The position numbers and the translations under genes are program-made. Positions 7,788-17,655 of a stretch of DNA of 64,000 bases are shown here, one piece after another. Origin of the DNA: CAVWCQ01 sp963753545 (GTDB lineage: Bacteria > Chloroflexota > Anaerolineae > Aggregatilineales > Aggregatilineaceae); assembly GCA_963753545.1 (NCBI GenBank), contig CAVWCQ010000008.1, positions 2,418,001 through 2,482,000 on the forward strand, in the 5' to 3' direction. The first letter of the stretch is position 1. Every line of letters starts with the position of its first letter. The notes beneath the pieces were generated by a model. That model ran no database searches and was not told the origin of the DNA. It saw only the letters and a program-made list of their open reading frames with translations.

Positions 7788-9353
7788 TTAATTACACGAT
7801 GCCTGCCAGTGCAGTTCATAGACAGCCATATTGCTCCCTCCAGCAGCAGGCGCAAAGCGGGCATGAGTTGTAAAGAGAGGCATTTCTCCCAGTCGAGGAT
7901 CATCTGCTGGGACAGGCAGTTGATCGCTGAAGGCCATCATATAGTGCACATGGCGCTGGCACATCAGGCGCATAATCGCATCGTGATCCCGGATAATAGG
8001 CACGACTTCCGGGCTGACCAGACCAGCCAGATCGAGAATCGGGCGCGGCGCATAATAACCAAGCGCGCCGATATCGTGCACCGCCAGCAGTTGATCGGAA
8101 GGCAGGTTATCTTCGATCCATCGCGCAGTATCAACCATTTCAGTATTGATAATACGTACGTCGGTGCCATAGATCCGCGCCCCAAGTATCCAAAATCCGA
8201 CCATAGTGAGGGCGGCGGACAGGGCAAGGCTGCGGCTCAATACGCGCTGGACCGGGCCAAAACGTCCTGCTCTGACGATCTGGAGCGTGCCACCCACCCC
8301 ATAGAGCAGTAAATGGGGCAGAATCGGGATCACGTAGCGCCCGTGTTGGTACGAAACAGGTAAACGCAGTGCATAGGCCGATAGGTGGACGAAAATCCAG
8401 GCAAAGGGCAGCATCAGCAATAGAATGCGGCGATCCTTGTGCTCCTTCACCAGGGTAATGAGCGCCATAGCCACACCGGGCAGCAGCAAAAACTGGCCCC
8501 CGGCAATTACGGGCAGCAGCAAACGCCAGTAGCGCTTCCACAAAGGGAGTTTGAGGTAAACTGCGTATTCAGCTTGTTTAGCGGACGCGGTGCTGGGCAG
8601 AAAGTCGCCGCTGATATGATAGTTCCAGGCAATGTACGGAGCCGCCCCCAACAGCCATCCTGCCGCCACACCGCCACCCCAGGCGAGCCAGTTCCGGCGA
8701 GGTTGGCTAACAAGGACAGCGCCCGCCGCTAACCCGACTAATCCCAGACCTTCGGGCCGTGTCAGAGTCAGAGCCGCGCCTGCCAGCCCAAACCAGAATC
8801 CGCGACTGGCTAACGCTGAAGGAGAGAGCAATTCGCTGTTCTGACCGCGCCACGCCATTTCGCGCCACGCCATTCCGCGCCACGCCATCCACACAACCAG
8901 CAAGCTGAGCGTACAAAACAGCATCGTTTCCATTCCGGAGGAAGCCGCCCAAACAAGGTGCCAGGCCAAAACCATAGCCAGCCCAGTCCATAGTGCAGGC
9001 AAATCGGGGAAAAGAATCGCGGCCAGGCGGCGGCCCAACCAACCAGCTCCGGCAAGCGTTACCATGCCCAGCGCAAATGTCCAGGCGAAAAACGGGATAT
9101 GCAGGATATATCCTACAGCTAGCAGCAGTGTATAGAGCGGCGAGGTTGAGGCCGTGCTTGTTTGACCCGGCACAAAGGCCCATTCGCCGTGTCGGGCCAG
9201 ATTGCGCGCATAGGTCTGGTGAATCCAGGCATCGTCGAGCGGGAAGCCCACCCGGTCCATGATCGCCGCTGCCACCACATAAACGAGCACACTCACCCCC
9301 GCCAGGAGCGCGATCAGCAGATCAGGTTGATCAACAAGGCGGCTTTTTCTCAT
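7788..9353 (-). CDS. GT-C-type membrane glycosyltransferase homologue (A)
   Basis: A 521-residue polytopic membrane protein with about ten hydrophobic segments. The first extracytoplasmic loop contains PLDDAWIHQTYARNLARHGE (about 37-56), matching the acidic loop motif of GT-C enzymes (PMT/ArnT/GT39-like) that use polyprenyl-phosphate sugars on the outer face of the membrane. The C-terminal 130 residues are a soluble tail with an AVHDIGALGYYAPRPILDLAG pattern typical of Chloroflexota members of this group. Its start overlaps the end of the next glycosyltransferase by 23 bp. It contains three tandem 5-residue repeats at 8846-8890. The sugar and acceptor cannot be read from sequence. Confidence 0.8.
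   Translation of the reverse strand: MRKSRLVDQPDLLIALLAGVSVLVYVVAAAIMDRVGFPLDDAWIHQTYARNLARHGEWAFVPGQTSTASTSPLYTLLLAVGYILHIPFFAWTFALGMVTLAGAGWLGRRLAAILFPDLPALWTGLAMVLAWHLVWAASSGMETMLFCTLSLLVVWMAWRGMAWREMAWRGQNSELLSPSALASRGFWFGLAGAALTLTRPEGLGLVGLAAGAVLVSQPRRNWLAWGGGVAAGWLLGAAPYIAWNYHISGDFLPSTASAKQAEYAVYLKLPLWKRYWRLLLPVIAGGQFLLLPGVAMALITLVKEHKDRRILLLMLPFAWIFVHLSAYALRLPVSYQHGRYVIPILPHLLLYGVGGTLQIVRAGRFGPVQRVLSRSLALSAALTMVGFWILGARIYGTDVRIINTEMVDTARWIEDNLPSDQLLAVHDIGALGYYAPRPILDLAGLVSPEVVPIIRDHDAIMRLMCQRHVHYMMAFSDQLPVPADDPRLGEMPLFTTHARFAPAAGGSNMAVYELHWQASCN
8846..8890 (-). repeat. Three 15-bp in-frame tandem repeats inside glycosyltransferase A
   Basis: Three consecutive units of CGCGCCACGCCAT plus two variable bases encode a repeated WR-x-MA pentapeptide in a loop between hydrophobic segments. 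The repeat is near-perfect at DNA level, which suggests recent slippage. Confidence 0.85.
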
Positions 9354-10891
9354 TCGCCGGAACTCCGAGAGAACGACAATACATGATCCGTTTATCGCCC
9401 GCGATCATCTTGCAGTCCTGCAAAAAGTCGCGCTGTTCCGTGCCGAGATACAGGCCGCTGAAGGGAGCCGTCCGGTTTTTGTCTAGAATGAGATGAGTGA
9501 CGCCGTAGCGCCGGGCAATGGTTGGTACCACATCAGGACTGGCATTGGGAACCACGACGCCCGACAGCTTCGTGTGGTAGTAGAACGCTGCGGGGTCATT
9601 GATCATCACAACGGCATTGGCGGGTAGCTCGCTGGATATTTCCCGGTAAAAATCGCCGTTCTTGTTCCAGGACGACACTCGCTTGAGCAGGATACCCGAC
9701 GCTCAACAGCACAGCCAGCACGATCAGCGCACTGCTGAATACGACCTGCGCCTGAGCTTTATGCCAGCGCCGCCGCTTTGCCATCCAGCCGATGCTCTGA
9801 TCCAATCCTATCAGCCCGCTAACGGCCCAGAAAGGCAGCAGGGCTGCTGACGAATGGAACAAGCCGCCCCGGTAGCCGGGATAAGCAAAGATGAAGGTCA
9901 TGGCAATATGCAGCCCTAAGGCATAAAACAGCGCGCCAAAACAGAATGGGTTTCGGCGGCAGCGCCACAGGCCAAATAGAGCAAACGGCCCCAGGACAAC
10001 CCATGTTTCTACGGCGACAAATGTTCCCAGGTTGGCAACGAACGCTTCCCAGCGAGATTGCAGAATGTGGCTCAGTCCCCAGTTCCAAAATGCCTGAGCG
10101 CTTGTACCCGGCGGGTAGTTGACCAGTTCATCGTATCCCCGCAGCCAGATCGTTTGCGTGCCGCCTGTAGGTAGCGGGGTTCCCATTTCGGACCAATTGC
10201 GCACAAACCAGGGCAACATCACCAGCAAATAGGCTGCAATTCCAACAAAGAGACCCTTCACACCCTGTCGGAGCGATTGCTGTGGCTGGGGCCACAGCGC
10301 GCAGATTGCCAGTACCGCCAGTAGCAGGAGACCATCCGCACGAGTCAGATGAGCCAACGCAGAGAGTGCGCCGCCCAGAGCATACCAGCGCCAATCTCCA
10401 GTTGCGCGGCTCTTTCCAATAGCGATCAGAGCCGAGGCCCCGATCAGTCCATAGAGCGCAAAGGTATCGGTTGTGGTCCAAAACGGCGTGTAGAAGCCGC
10501 TAAACAGCACCAGCAGCGCCGCGAGATACGAATAGCGCCGGGTTTGCCCGATAGCCCCGCCCAACCAGAAAGCCACTGTGACTAATCCGGCAAAGCACAG
10601 TACGGCGGGAATCTGCGCTGCGCCAAAATTCGCGCCAAACACGATCATCGAACTCGCCGCTGCCAGGGACTCCAACGGCATCCAATAGGTTTGGCTTGGG
10701 CCGGGCAGATGATCCGGGGCATTGAGGTAGGTCCACACGTACGGATCGGTCAGCCCCTTGCCCTGCACCAGCCGTTGCCCGGCGTTAAAGTAATAATAGG
10801 CGTCCGTGTATCCCGGCTGATCAATCAGCAGGGCCAGGACGGTTCCCCACAGCGCCGCCATCAGAAAGACAATCAGATAGGTTCGTTTCAC
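9331..10891 (-). CDS. GT-C-type membrane glycosyltransferase homologue (B), broken by one frameshift
   Basis: The first 400 residues (10891 to about 9690) form a polytopic membrane protein starting with a GTG codon. The first loop contains PGYTDAYYYFNAGQRLVQGK, the usual acidic GT-C loop, and ten or so hydrophobic helices follow. The reading then jumps one frame at about 9680-9710. The second frame continues LLKRVSSWNKNGDFYREISS and ends with a soluble tail (AAFYYHTKLSGVVVPN, GVTHLILDKN) like those of its neighbours. The two parts together have normal length (about 519 residues). The GTG start overlaps the upstream stop as GTGA. The break is probably a sequence error, though a real pseudogene cannot be excluded. 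Confidence 0.75.
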
Positions 10892-12389
10892 TGTCTGCCC
10901 TTTGCGAATTCGTCTCCCGTTTCGACCAGCAGCACGGTAATGCCGTTAAAGTCCTTTTGCTCCCTGTTCACGACCCCTGCTCGGTGATCGCGCAGCCAGT
11001 CGTAGAGCGGCGAGTCATGTTTAGCGAAGGGATCAAACCCGGGGATAGTACCCTGGCGGTGCACATCGGCTCCCGGGATTGCGATAGATCACCCAGACGC
11101 GCTGCACCGGCTGATCATACTGCTCCTGCACATCAGAGCCACCCAGCAGCCACGCCTGTTCCAAATCAACACCGCCATCATAGCGGGCGAAAGCAGCCCA
11201 ATCAATGGGTGTTTCAAACAGCAGTGCATCACCGGGCCGCCGTTCCTGTGTGACGTATGTTGCCGCCGAACGCCAATCCTGAACCTCATTCTCGCCCCGA
11301 TCAAAGGTCACGAACACGTTGAACAGCCCCGTGATGATGAAGATCATGGCCAGGGCCGTTCCCCAGCGCGGCAGGCGCTTCCAACCAAGCAGCATCAACA
11401 GCAAAAGGGCGGGCAGGAACATCGTAAAATAGCGATCCACGTAGAGAGATCGAAAAAGTGCGAGCACAAACACAAAAACAATGGGGATAATGACGAGCCA
11501 GAACCAATAAAAATTAAGCCGATTTGTGTTCCTATGGTGAACCGCATCGTATGCCCCAACGGCTAATCCCACTCCCCCCGCCAACAGCCCCAACGGGACA
11601 TACAGCCGCATCGACCCGTCCAGCCGCATTCCGCCATCATAGCCCAGCGTCATGCTCCACAGCGTCAGAAACGGGATCTTTCCAGTTGGGCGCGGGAATC
11701 CAGCCAATGCCAACCGAGACCACATCCTGCCGGGACAGCGCGTAAATCCACACGATCAGCGGGAGTCCGGCAATCATCTGGGCGACCATCCAGCGTCGGA
11801 AGAAACGCCGTTTACGTCGGAGGACAAAGGCGAAGATCACATATTGGGCCAGCGGCAGCGCAACCGCGAAGTAATGGGTCATGTAGGCGGCAGTGCTGAA
11901 AAGAACAAACAGAATCCAATCTCGCCGGGAATGATCGTCGCGCAGCAGGACGACAAAATAATAAGAAGCCAGCAGGGAAAACACGAACAACATGGCATAG
12001 GGACGCGCCGTCCGGGAGAGCCAGATATGATAGGGATTAAAGGCCAGTAGTGCCCCTGCCCACAGCGCGAGGTCATAATCCTGATACAGCCGGAGCGTGA
12101 CAGCCATCATCAGCGCAATACCAATGATCCCAAACAAAGCGCTCGGCAGCCGCAGCAGAAATTCGGTATCGCGCGGGAACAGGTGAAGCGACACAAAGTA
12201 GATCGGCGTCTGGTTGCCTAATTCCAGAATACGTACAAGAGTTTGGTGCACAGAACCATTGGTTGACAGATCGGTCCACACCTCGTCCAGCCATAAACTG
12301 GCTGCGCCGAGCCGCCACAACCTCAACACGGATCCAAGCATCAGAACCAGTGCCGCCACCACCCCAAAATAACGCGGGCGCTTCTCCAT
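10888..12389 (-). CDS. GT-C-type membrane glycosyltransferase homologue (C), two frameshifts
   Basis: Three reading segments join into one membrane protein of about 500 residues. Segment 1 (from 12389) has the GT39-like start LWRLGAASLWLDEVWTDLST and about seven helices. The frame changes near 11675 (shared text around IPAPNWK/IPFLTLW). Segment 2 carries further helices and EVQDWRSAATYVTQERRPGD, the usual soluble-tail start. The frame changes again near 11075, and segment 3 ends with DSPLYDWLRDHRAGVV and a TGA at 10888 that overlaps the GTG of gene B. With both indels corrected the gene matches its neighbours in length and layout, so error is the likeliest cause. Confidence 0.72.
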
Positions 12390-12403
12390 CCTGCAATCCC
12401 TTC

Positions 12404-13981
12404 CTATTCCGGTTCGCAGACAGCCTGTATCGCCGCATCATCTGGCCGGGCAAAAAGATAAATAGTCAGGTCGTGAAAAGATTTTTTGCTCACCTGCTGG
12501 TAATGTTCGTCGAACCATTCCAACGAATCGTACCGCGTATTGTCGGGATCGTCTTCGACCAGCCTATCCATTTCGTCTTCTAACTGCTTAAACGTGACAA
12601 GCCAGACGCGATCCGCGCCATTGGCGGATTCGGCGGCGCAGTTGTCGGCCAGCAAACCGAGTGCTTTTTGAGTAGGAACAGCCAGCGTATCGGAGCCGGA
12701 GCCAGGGATATCCCGCACATAGCGCTGCGGCAGCGCCCTGTCATAGTAGATCATGGGCAGCGCCGTGATTTTATTGGCGTGAACGATCACATCACCGGGC
12801 CGCATCTCGCGAGCCAGATAATCATCCGCTTGATCAAAAGGCGAATTAGGGAACGTGTCCCACGTGTAATGCGTGACGAGGCCAAAGACGATCACCACCG
12901 CCCAGGCCGCTCCCAGCACGCCCACCATAACAATAGGCATCTTCCCGCGGGTGAACAGCCACGCCAGCGCGATATAAAATAGGACCGCCGAGGGCAGCAG
13001 CGCGCGCGGCAGAAAAACGGGCTGGAAAAGATACGAGGCGATCCACATGAAAATCATAGGCATGAAGGCTAGCCAAAGCGCCCAACGCAGCGCTTCACGC
13101 TCTTCCATATTACCTACACGTCCTTTGAGAACCCGCTTGGCGCGCACCAACAGGAAGACAGTCAGCACCGCCGCCAGCAAATAGGTTGGCAGCCACCACG
13201 CCGGGGAAAAATCCAGGTTCACAGAGACGAACGAACGCAGAGTCAGCCAGAAATGCAGAATATTGGGCTTCTGCACCCAATACTGCCGCAGCTTGCCAAG
13301 CTGATCAGGTAAATAGAGCAGCCAGGGCAGATAAATGAGCAGCGCGCCAAAGGCAGCGACCGCGGTGCGAATAATCTGTTTGCGATTTCGAACACGATCC
13401 CGCGCCAGAAGGGAAAGCAGCCCCAGAGCCATCAGATAAAAAGCAGCTAACTGCTGCACATACATGCTCAACCCGGCGAGCACAGCAAAAAGGAGCCAAT
13501 AGCCCCATCTTCCACGCTTCAGCGCCCGCCAATAGACCCACGTAGTCACGGTCAGCGCCAGCGCCAGCAGCATATACATGCGAGTTTCCTGCGAATATTG
13601 CACATGGAACGGTGCTACCGCCGTGATTAGCCCTGCCGTGAAAGCCGTGCGCTGTCCAAACCACTCGCGGGCCAGGCCATAAGCAGCCAGCACGGAGGCC
13701 ACACCCAGAAGCGCGCTGTATAGACGAACAGCCGCCGGAGAATCGCCAAAAATCTCCATCCAATAGTCGAGTGTAGTGTAATACAACAGTGGGTGAACAT
13801 CTGCCGCGTCGCCTTCGACCGGGGTCAGCGTGCCGTCCACCATCGCATCCCAGCCCTTTTCGGCAAAGAGCACGGCAAAGGCCTCGTCATACCACAGCGT
13901 TCGCCCACCGATGTTGATCAGGCGCAGGGCCAGTGCCAGCAGCAGAACGAGAGCCAATCCGATCAGTTCACGCCTGCTCAC
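12404..13981 (-). CDS. GT-C-type membrane glycosyltransferase homologue (D)
   Basis: An intact 525-residue membrane protein of the GT39/PMT-like group. It starts with a helix and GGRTLWYDEAFAVLFAEKGW, the first-loop acidic motif (Y-D-E), followed by HPLLYYTTLDYWMEIFGDS, which is very typical of this family. Around ten hydrophobic segments precede a soluble tail (about 395-525) beginning with PFDQADDYLAREMRPGDVIV. It starts inside the end of gene E (14-bp overlap) and ends 14 bp before gene C, so it is in the middle of one translationally coupled operon. All expected parts are present. The function is transfer of a lipid-linked sugar, with unknown specificity. Confidence 0.83.
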   Translation of the reverse strand: MSRRELIGLALVLLLALALRLINIGGRTLWYDEAFAVLFAEKGWDAMVDGTLTPVEGDAADVHPLLYYTTLDYWMEIFGDSPAAVRLYSALLGVASVLAAYGLAREWFGQRTAFTAGLITAVAPFHVQYSQETRMYMLLALALTVTTWVYWRALKRGRWGYWLLFAVLAGLSMYVQQLAAFYLMALGLLSLLARDRVRNRKQIIRTAVAAFGALLIYLPWLLYLPDQLGKLRQYWVQKPNILHFWLTLRSFVSVNLDFSPAWWLPTYLLAAVLTVFLLVRAKRVLKGRVGNMEEREALRWALWLAFMPMIFMWIASYLFQPVFLPRALLPSAVLFYIALAWLFTRGKMPIVMVGVLGAAWAVVIVFGLVTHYTWDTFPNSPFDQADDYLAREMRPGDVIVHANKITALPMIYYDRALPQRYVRDIPGSGSDTLAVPTQKALGLLADNCAAESANGADRVWLVTFKQLEDEMDRLVEDDPDNTRYDSLEWFDEHYQQVSKKSFHDLTIYLFARPDDAAIQAVCEPE

Positions 13982-15233
13982 GATTACCGCCCCAGGTCAG
14001 CTTAAAGTAAAGTGCCACGGCCACCGAAACCAGCAAAAACGTTCGCGTCAGAATCGTGATCGTCGCCAGCGGGCCGCTGATCTCACCATTGGATTGCACA
14101 AAAATAACCGGATATTCGGCGAAGCTGATGATCGTCAGCAGCAAACAGGCCAGCACACCTACCCGATTTGGGAAATTGAGCAAAATAAGCGGCGACAGTG
14201 TCAACACCCACTGTGGACTCCATCCCTGCGACCAGAGGAAAAACAGCAGCAGCGTGATGCTGAAAAAGGCAACTACTCCCTGGTCATCCTGGCGCAGCCG
14301 CCGCGTGAAGATCGTTAAACCGAGGGCAGCAAAAGGTAGCGCGCGCAGCCAGAACGGGATGGCGGGTCGGTTGCCCACTGGATTAAAAGCAGTATCCGGG
14401 TCAAAGCGCTCCTCCGCCCCCGGAAAACTCCCGGTGGTTTTGTTGCCGTCGATCAATGCCCAAACGGTCTGGTAGGAGGATTTGTTAAACTGGGCCAGCA
14501 GCGAAGCACGTGCCATTCGCTCACCCCATGCCAGCAGCCCTCCCAGGACTGACCCAACAATGAGCAGCGTGATCACCGTGTATTGAAGGGCACGGCGGCG
14601 ATCATAAAAGCGCCACACGGTGGGTAAAATGAGGATCGGCGTATATTTCGTCAGCGTGCCGAGTGCCGCCGATAAAGCCGACCGTTGATCGCGGCCTGCC
14701 AGCAGTTGATCCAGGGCTAGCAGCATAAAAAAGAGTACCATCGTTTCAAACGTCCACCACTGGAAGATCACCGGGGCTGCCAGCACCGCGTAAATCCACG
14801 CCAGTGATGTGCCCATCTGCGCCCCATAGAGCCGCCGCCCTATACGCCGGATCAGGACCAGATTGCCAATATCGAACAGCAGCATAATCAACCCGATAAT
14901 CGTGGCCCACCCGCCAAAATCCGGTGTACCCCGCACACTCATTACCCGGTAGACGCCAATAAAGAGTGTGATCCAGACGGGGGGGAATTCGTGCCAGTAA
15001 TCACGGTATGGCCATTTGTGATCGTCGGAAAGTTGCGCAAAGGGAAAGTAGTGGACGCGCAAATCGCCGTAGTTGCTCATCCCGCGCTCAACCACGACAG
15101 GCGTCCCATCTTTATCGTACAGTTCATAGATCGCTGGCTGGTAGACCATCATCATCACCAGCCGGAATGCGACAAAAAGATAGAGCAGCAGCTGGAAATC
15201 AGCCAGCAAACCGGGCCGAGACGTTTCAGTCAT
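13968..15233 (-). CDS. GT87-like integral membrane glycosyltransferase homologue (E)
   Basis: About 421 residues with ten or more hydrophobic segments. I take the ATG at 15233 (MTETSRPGLLADFQ), which overlaps the stop of the upstream gene by 8 bp; a further in-frame ATG at 15275 would add 14 residues lying inside that gene. The N-terminal loop holds SNYGDLRVHYFPFAQLSDDH and YRDYWHEFPPVW, a pattern of the DUF2029/GT87 branch of GT-C proteins (mannosyl- or arabinosyl-type transferases). A central TLTKYTPILILPTVWRF segment is also typical of that branch. It belongs to the six-gene glycosyltransferase array. Confidence 0.72.
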   Translation of the reverse strand: MTETSRPGLLADFQLLLYLFVAFRLVMMMVYQPAIYELYDKDGTPVVVERGMSNYGDLRVHYFPFAQLSDDHKWPYRDYWHEFPPVWITLFIGVYRVMSVRGTPDFGGWATIIGLIMLLFDIGNLVLIRRIGRRLYGAQMGTSLAWIYAVLAAPVIFQWWTFETMVLFFMLLALDQLLAGRDQRSALSAALGTLTKYTPILILPTVWRFYDRRRALQYTVITLLIVGSVLGGLLAWGERMARASLLAQFNKSSYQTVWALIDGNKTTGSFPGAEERFDPDTAFNPVGNRPAIPFWLRALPFAALGLTIFTRRLRQDDQGVVAFFSITLLLFFLWSQGWSPQWVLTLSPLILLNFPNRVGVLACLLLTIISFAEYPVIFVQSNGEISGPLATITILTRTFLLVSVAVALYFKLTWGGNREQA

Positions 15234-16728
15234 GCGCAACCTCGCGGATAAAGAGCGCGGATCGCCCATCATCAAACTGCTGTTCGTGCCATATGTCGGG
15301 CTGCGTGCGGAGCATCTTCGCCATCATCGTGTCAGCCTCGATAACCACGAAGCCGATTTGTTTCCGCTCCAGTTTTTGCTCCCATCCGTCGTTTACAAAT
15401 ACGATATCCAGGTAATCCCGCAAAAAGGCGTCATCATAGAGATCAGTACGTCCATCCACATAGACGCGGAGGTGTGGCGCGGCAAACATCAGATACCCGC
15501 CCAAGTTATAACTGTTAAACATCAGGCCGGCGGGCGGCGTTTCGTCCAGATAATGAGCGATCTCAACTGGCAGCGTTTTTTCCTGGGCTTCCCGCATCGT
15601 TTTTGTGTTTAAGACAGCCACCATTTTGACGATCCCCGCCAGCACAATCAGCAGCAGCAGCAGCCAGTTGATAACCAGCAGCGTGCCGCGAACACGGTGG
15701 GCTGGGTGAATTTGCCAGCCGCGTTCATCCAACCAGGCATTCAGATGGCGTGAGAGCACAGGCACTGCAACAATGGTAAAGACGGCAACATTGCGCCCGG
15801 CCAGGAGCGCCATAATTCCTGTTCCTACAAAAAGCGTGAGATCCGTCCAGTCGATACGCCTGCTGCTGATCCCAACCGCCGCGATTCCACTCATCAGCAG
15901 CAGAGCAAACGGCCATGACTGTGACTGGTGAAAGTTCGGGGTTGCCCACTCCTGAATATAGTCCTGCAAGACGCCAATTCCGACGGTGCGGAACGGATAG
16001 GCCAGCATCTGAACACCGTATGGATTCACAATCACTGCTGCAATAGAGACTCCGGTCACAATCAGCAGCTTCCGCAGCCGCGCCCCTGTGATCACATGGT
16101 CGCCGTCGCCATCCAAAACCCATCCCAGAACCTCGCCCAGGATCGTGCCAAAGAGGAAGATAAAGCCGATAGCGAAGCCGCCATGTAGATTGGCCCAGAG
16201 AAGCATCAGGGCCGGAATGATCCACAGGCGATCCACCTTCTTGCGTTTGTACAGGTGCAGCAGATAGAGAATCGCCGCACCCAGCACAAAAGAGAACATC
16301 TGCGGGCGCGGGGACCAGAACACGGCTGCCGAAGCCGTGCCGAGTACCAGAATAAAAGCCCGCAGGTAGACGGTTCCCTCGCACATCTGGTAGATAAACC
16401 ACATTCCCAGCGTCGCCAGGGCAGCCGTGTAGAGCGCCAAACCAATATTCCCCGTGCTGCCCGGTTCAGTATTTCCGCCAAACAGACGGTAAAAACCGAA
16501 GATGACAATCTGGGATCCCCAACTGTGATCGATCCACTTTTCGCCGTGCCGGGTGTAAGAGAAGGGGTCCGTGTGGGGGATTTCTCGCTGATTGACAATA
16601 TATTCGCCGCTGCGGATGTGCCACCAGGTATCGGTGTCGGTAGGGATCCGCACCGCCATCACAAAAATGAGGAAAAATAAAAGTACCTCGGCTAAACGCT
16701 GCGTGGTTAGTTGGCGAAAAAAAGACAT
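15226..16728 (-). CDS. Polytopic membrane protein, GT-C-like (F), first gene of the array
   Basis: About 500 residues with a dozen hydrophobic segments. The first loop, RIPTDTDTWWHIRSGEYIVN, has the acid-rich, W-rich pattern of GT-C proteins of this phylum, and HTDPFSYTRHGEKWIDHSWG follows. A soluble C-terminal part contains GLMFNSYNLGGYLMFAAPHL and VYVDGRTDLYDDAF, which recur in many uncharacterised Chloroflexota and Acidobacteria proteins of this type. I prefer the ATG at 16728 because AGGAG lies 10 nt upstream; in-frame starts at 16737 (ATG) and 16746 (GTG) are possible. Divergent from the HEXXH gene on the plus strand. Activity is unproven. Confidence 0.7.
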   Translation of the reverse strand: MSFFRQLTTQRLAEVLLFFLIFVMAVRIPTDTDTWWHIRSGEYIVNQREIPHTDPFSYTRHGEKWIDHSWGSQIVIFGFYRLFGGNTEPGSTGNIGLALYTAALATLGMWFIYQMCEGTVYLRAFILVLGTASAAVFWSPRPQMFSFVLGAAILYLLHLYKRKKVDRLWIIPALMLLWANLHGGFAIGFIFLFGTILGEVLGWVLDGDGDHVITGARLRKLLIVTGVSIAAVIVNPYGVQMLAYPFRTVGIGVLQDYIQEWATPNFHQSQSWPFALLLMSGIAAVGISSRRIDWTDLTLFVGTGIMALLAGRNVAVFTIVAVPVLSRHLNAWLDERGWQIHPAHRVRGTLLVINWLLLLLIVLAGIVKMVAVLNTKTMREAQEKTLPVEIAHYLDETPPAGLMFNSYNLGGYLMFAAPHLRVYVDGRTDLYDDAFLRDYLDIVFVNDGWEQKLERKQIGFVVIEADTMMAKMLRTQPDIWHEQQFDDGRSALFIREVAHD

Positions 16729-16840
16729 ATTAAACATGCTCCTCACACGTCACATTAGCGCAAGGCGGTTATCCCGTCAAGAGACTGGGTACATGACAAA
16801 TTTCCCAACCCATCCTATGATCTGGACAGGAGAGACAACG

Positions 16841-17590
16841 ATGAGCCCATCACTAGCGGATCGAATCAGACAACTACTCACAATCGAAAATACCCGGCCC
16901 TCAGCAGCCGTTCAGGAGTTGGACCAGTCTTACGGAATCCGGCTGGTTGAGCGCGACGAGAAGGGGAACGCGCGTCCTTGGCGCTCGGATGAGCTGCGGA
17001 TGCTTCTTGAAACCGTCCACCTTCTAGGCCCGACATTCTACACCCCTTTTTTGCACCACACACTTCAGTTATGGATTGATCGTCATCCCGGCGGCGGATC
17101 ATATGGTAATGGGTCACTGCGCATTGGCGATCCGGGGCGCGATGTGTCGATCCTTTACCGCGTTTTTCTGCACGAAGCGACGCACGCCTCGAACGAATAC
17201 CAGGGCTGGCCTTACGAGCACAAATTCTGCACGCGCCCCGGCCTCGATTGGCGGCAAATCGGGGATCAGTGGACGCATCCCCGCCAGCAAGGCAGGCCGC
17301 CAGAGTCCGGCAATTGGGAAACACTGCCTGTCCAGCCGGGCGATGTCAGCACCGCTCCAGGGGAAGACTTGGCCGAAACGGTTCGTTATTTTGTGCATTC
17401 CGTCCGCGACGAACGGGCGTGGCTCTGGCCCCTGGACCAGTCAAAACCCGCGCTGTACTTGTGGGACACCTCACCCACTCGCTTTATTTTTGTGCGGGAC
17501 TATTTTCTGGCTCTACCCGAAGGACATCCCTGGTATAAACGGTTGTCGCCTGAAGTGGAAAAACGAGTGGCTTCCAATCTCCGCAGTTAG
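16841..17590 (+). CDS. Putative HEXXH zinc metalloprotein
   Basis: A 249-residue soluble protein without signal peptide or membrane segment. Its centre has YRVFLHEATHASNEYQG, where HEATH is a perfect HEXXH zinc-binding motif. About 70 residues later comes PGEDLAETVRYFVHS, whose glutamates could give the third ligand, as in gluzincin-like folds related to the anthrax-lethal-factor/MtfA-type domains. The region before the motif (LLGPTFYTPFLHHTLQLWID) is helix-rich. I choose the ATG at 16841 for its AGGAGAG site; upstream in-frame starts lie in the divergent promoter region. It stands alone before the P-type ATPase (65-bp gap). Family assignment is not secure; it could be a peptidase or a non-catalytic zinc protein. 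Confidence 0.6.
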   Translation: MSPSLADRIRQLLTIENTRPSAAVQELDQSYGIRLVERDEKGNARPWRSDELRMLLETVHLLGPTFYTPFLHHTLQLWIDRHPGGGSYGNGSLRIGDPGRDVSILYRVFLHEATHASNEYQGWPYEHKFCTRPGLDWRQIGDQWTHPRQQGRPPESGNWETLPVQPGDVSTAPGEDLAETVRYFVHSVRDERAWLWPLDQSKPALYLWDTSPTRFIFVRDYFLALPEGHPWYKRLSPEVEKRVASNLRS

Positions 17591-17655
17591 CCGCAACCGG
17601 TTGGCTTCATCCTGCGCTATACTTTGCATGCTCATATCCACTGAAAGAGGGATGC

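Noticed and set aside
9331..12389. Programmed frameshifting in glycosyltransferases B and C.
   Set aside because: No common slippery heptamer with stimulatory structure is seen, and similar breaks occur in many unrelated genes here, so sequence error is simpler.
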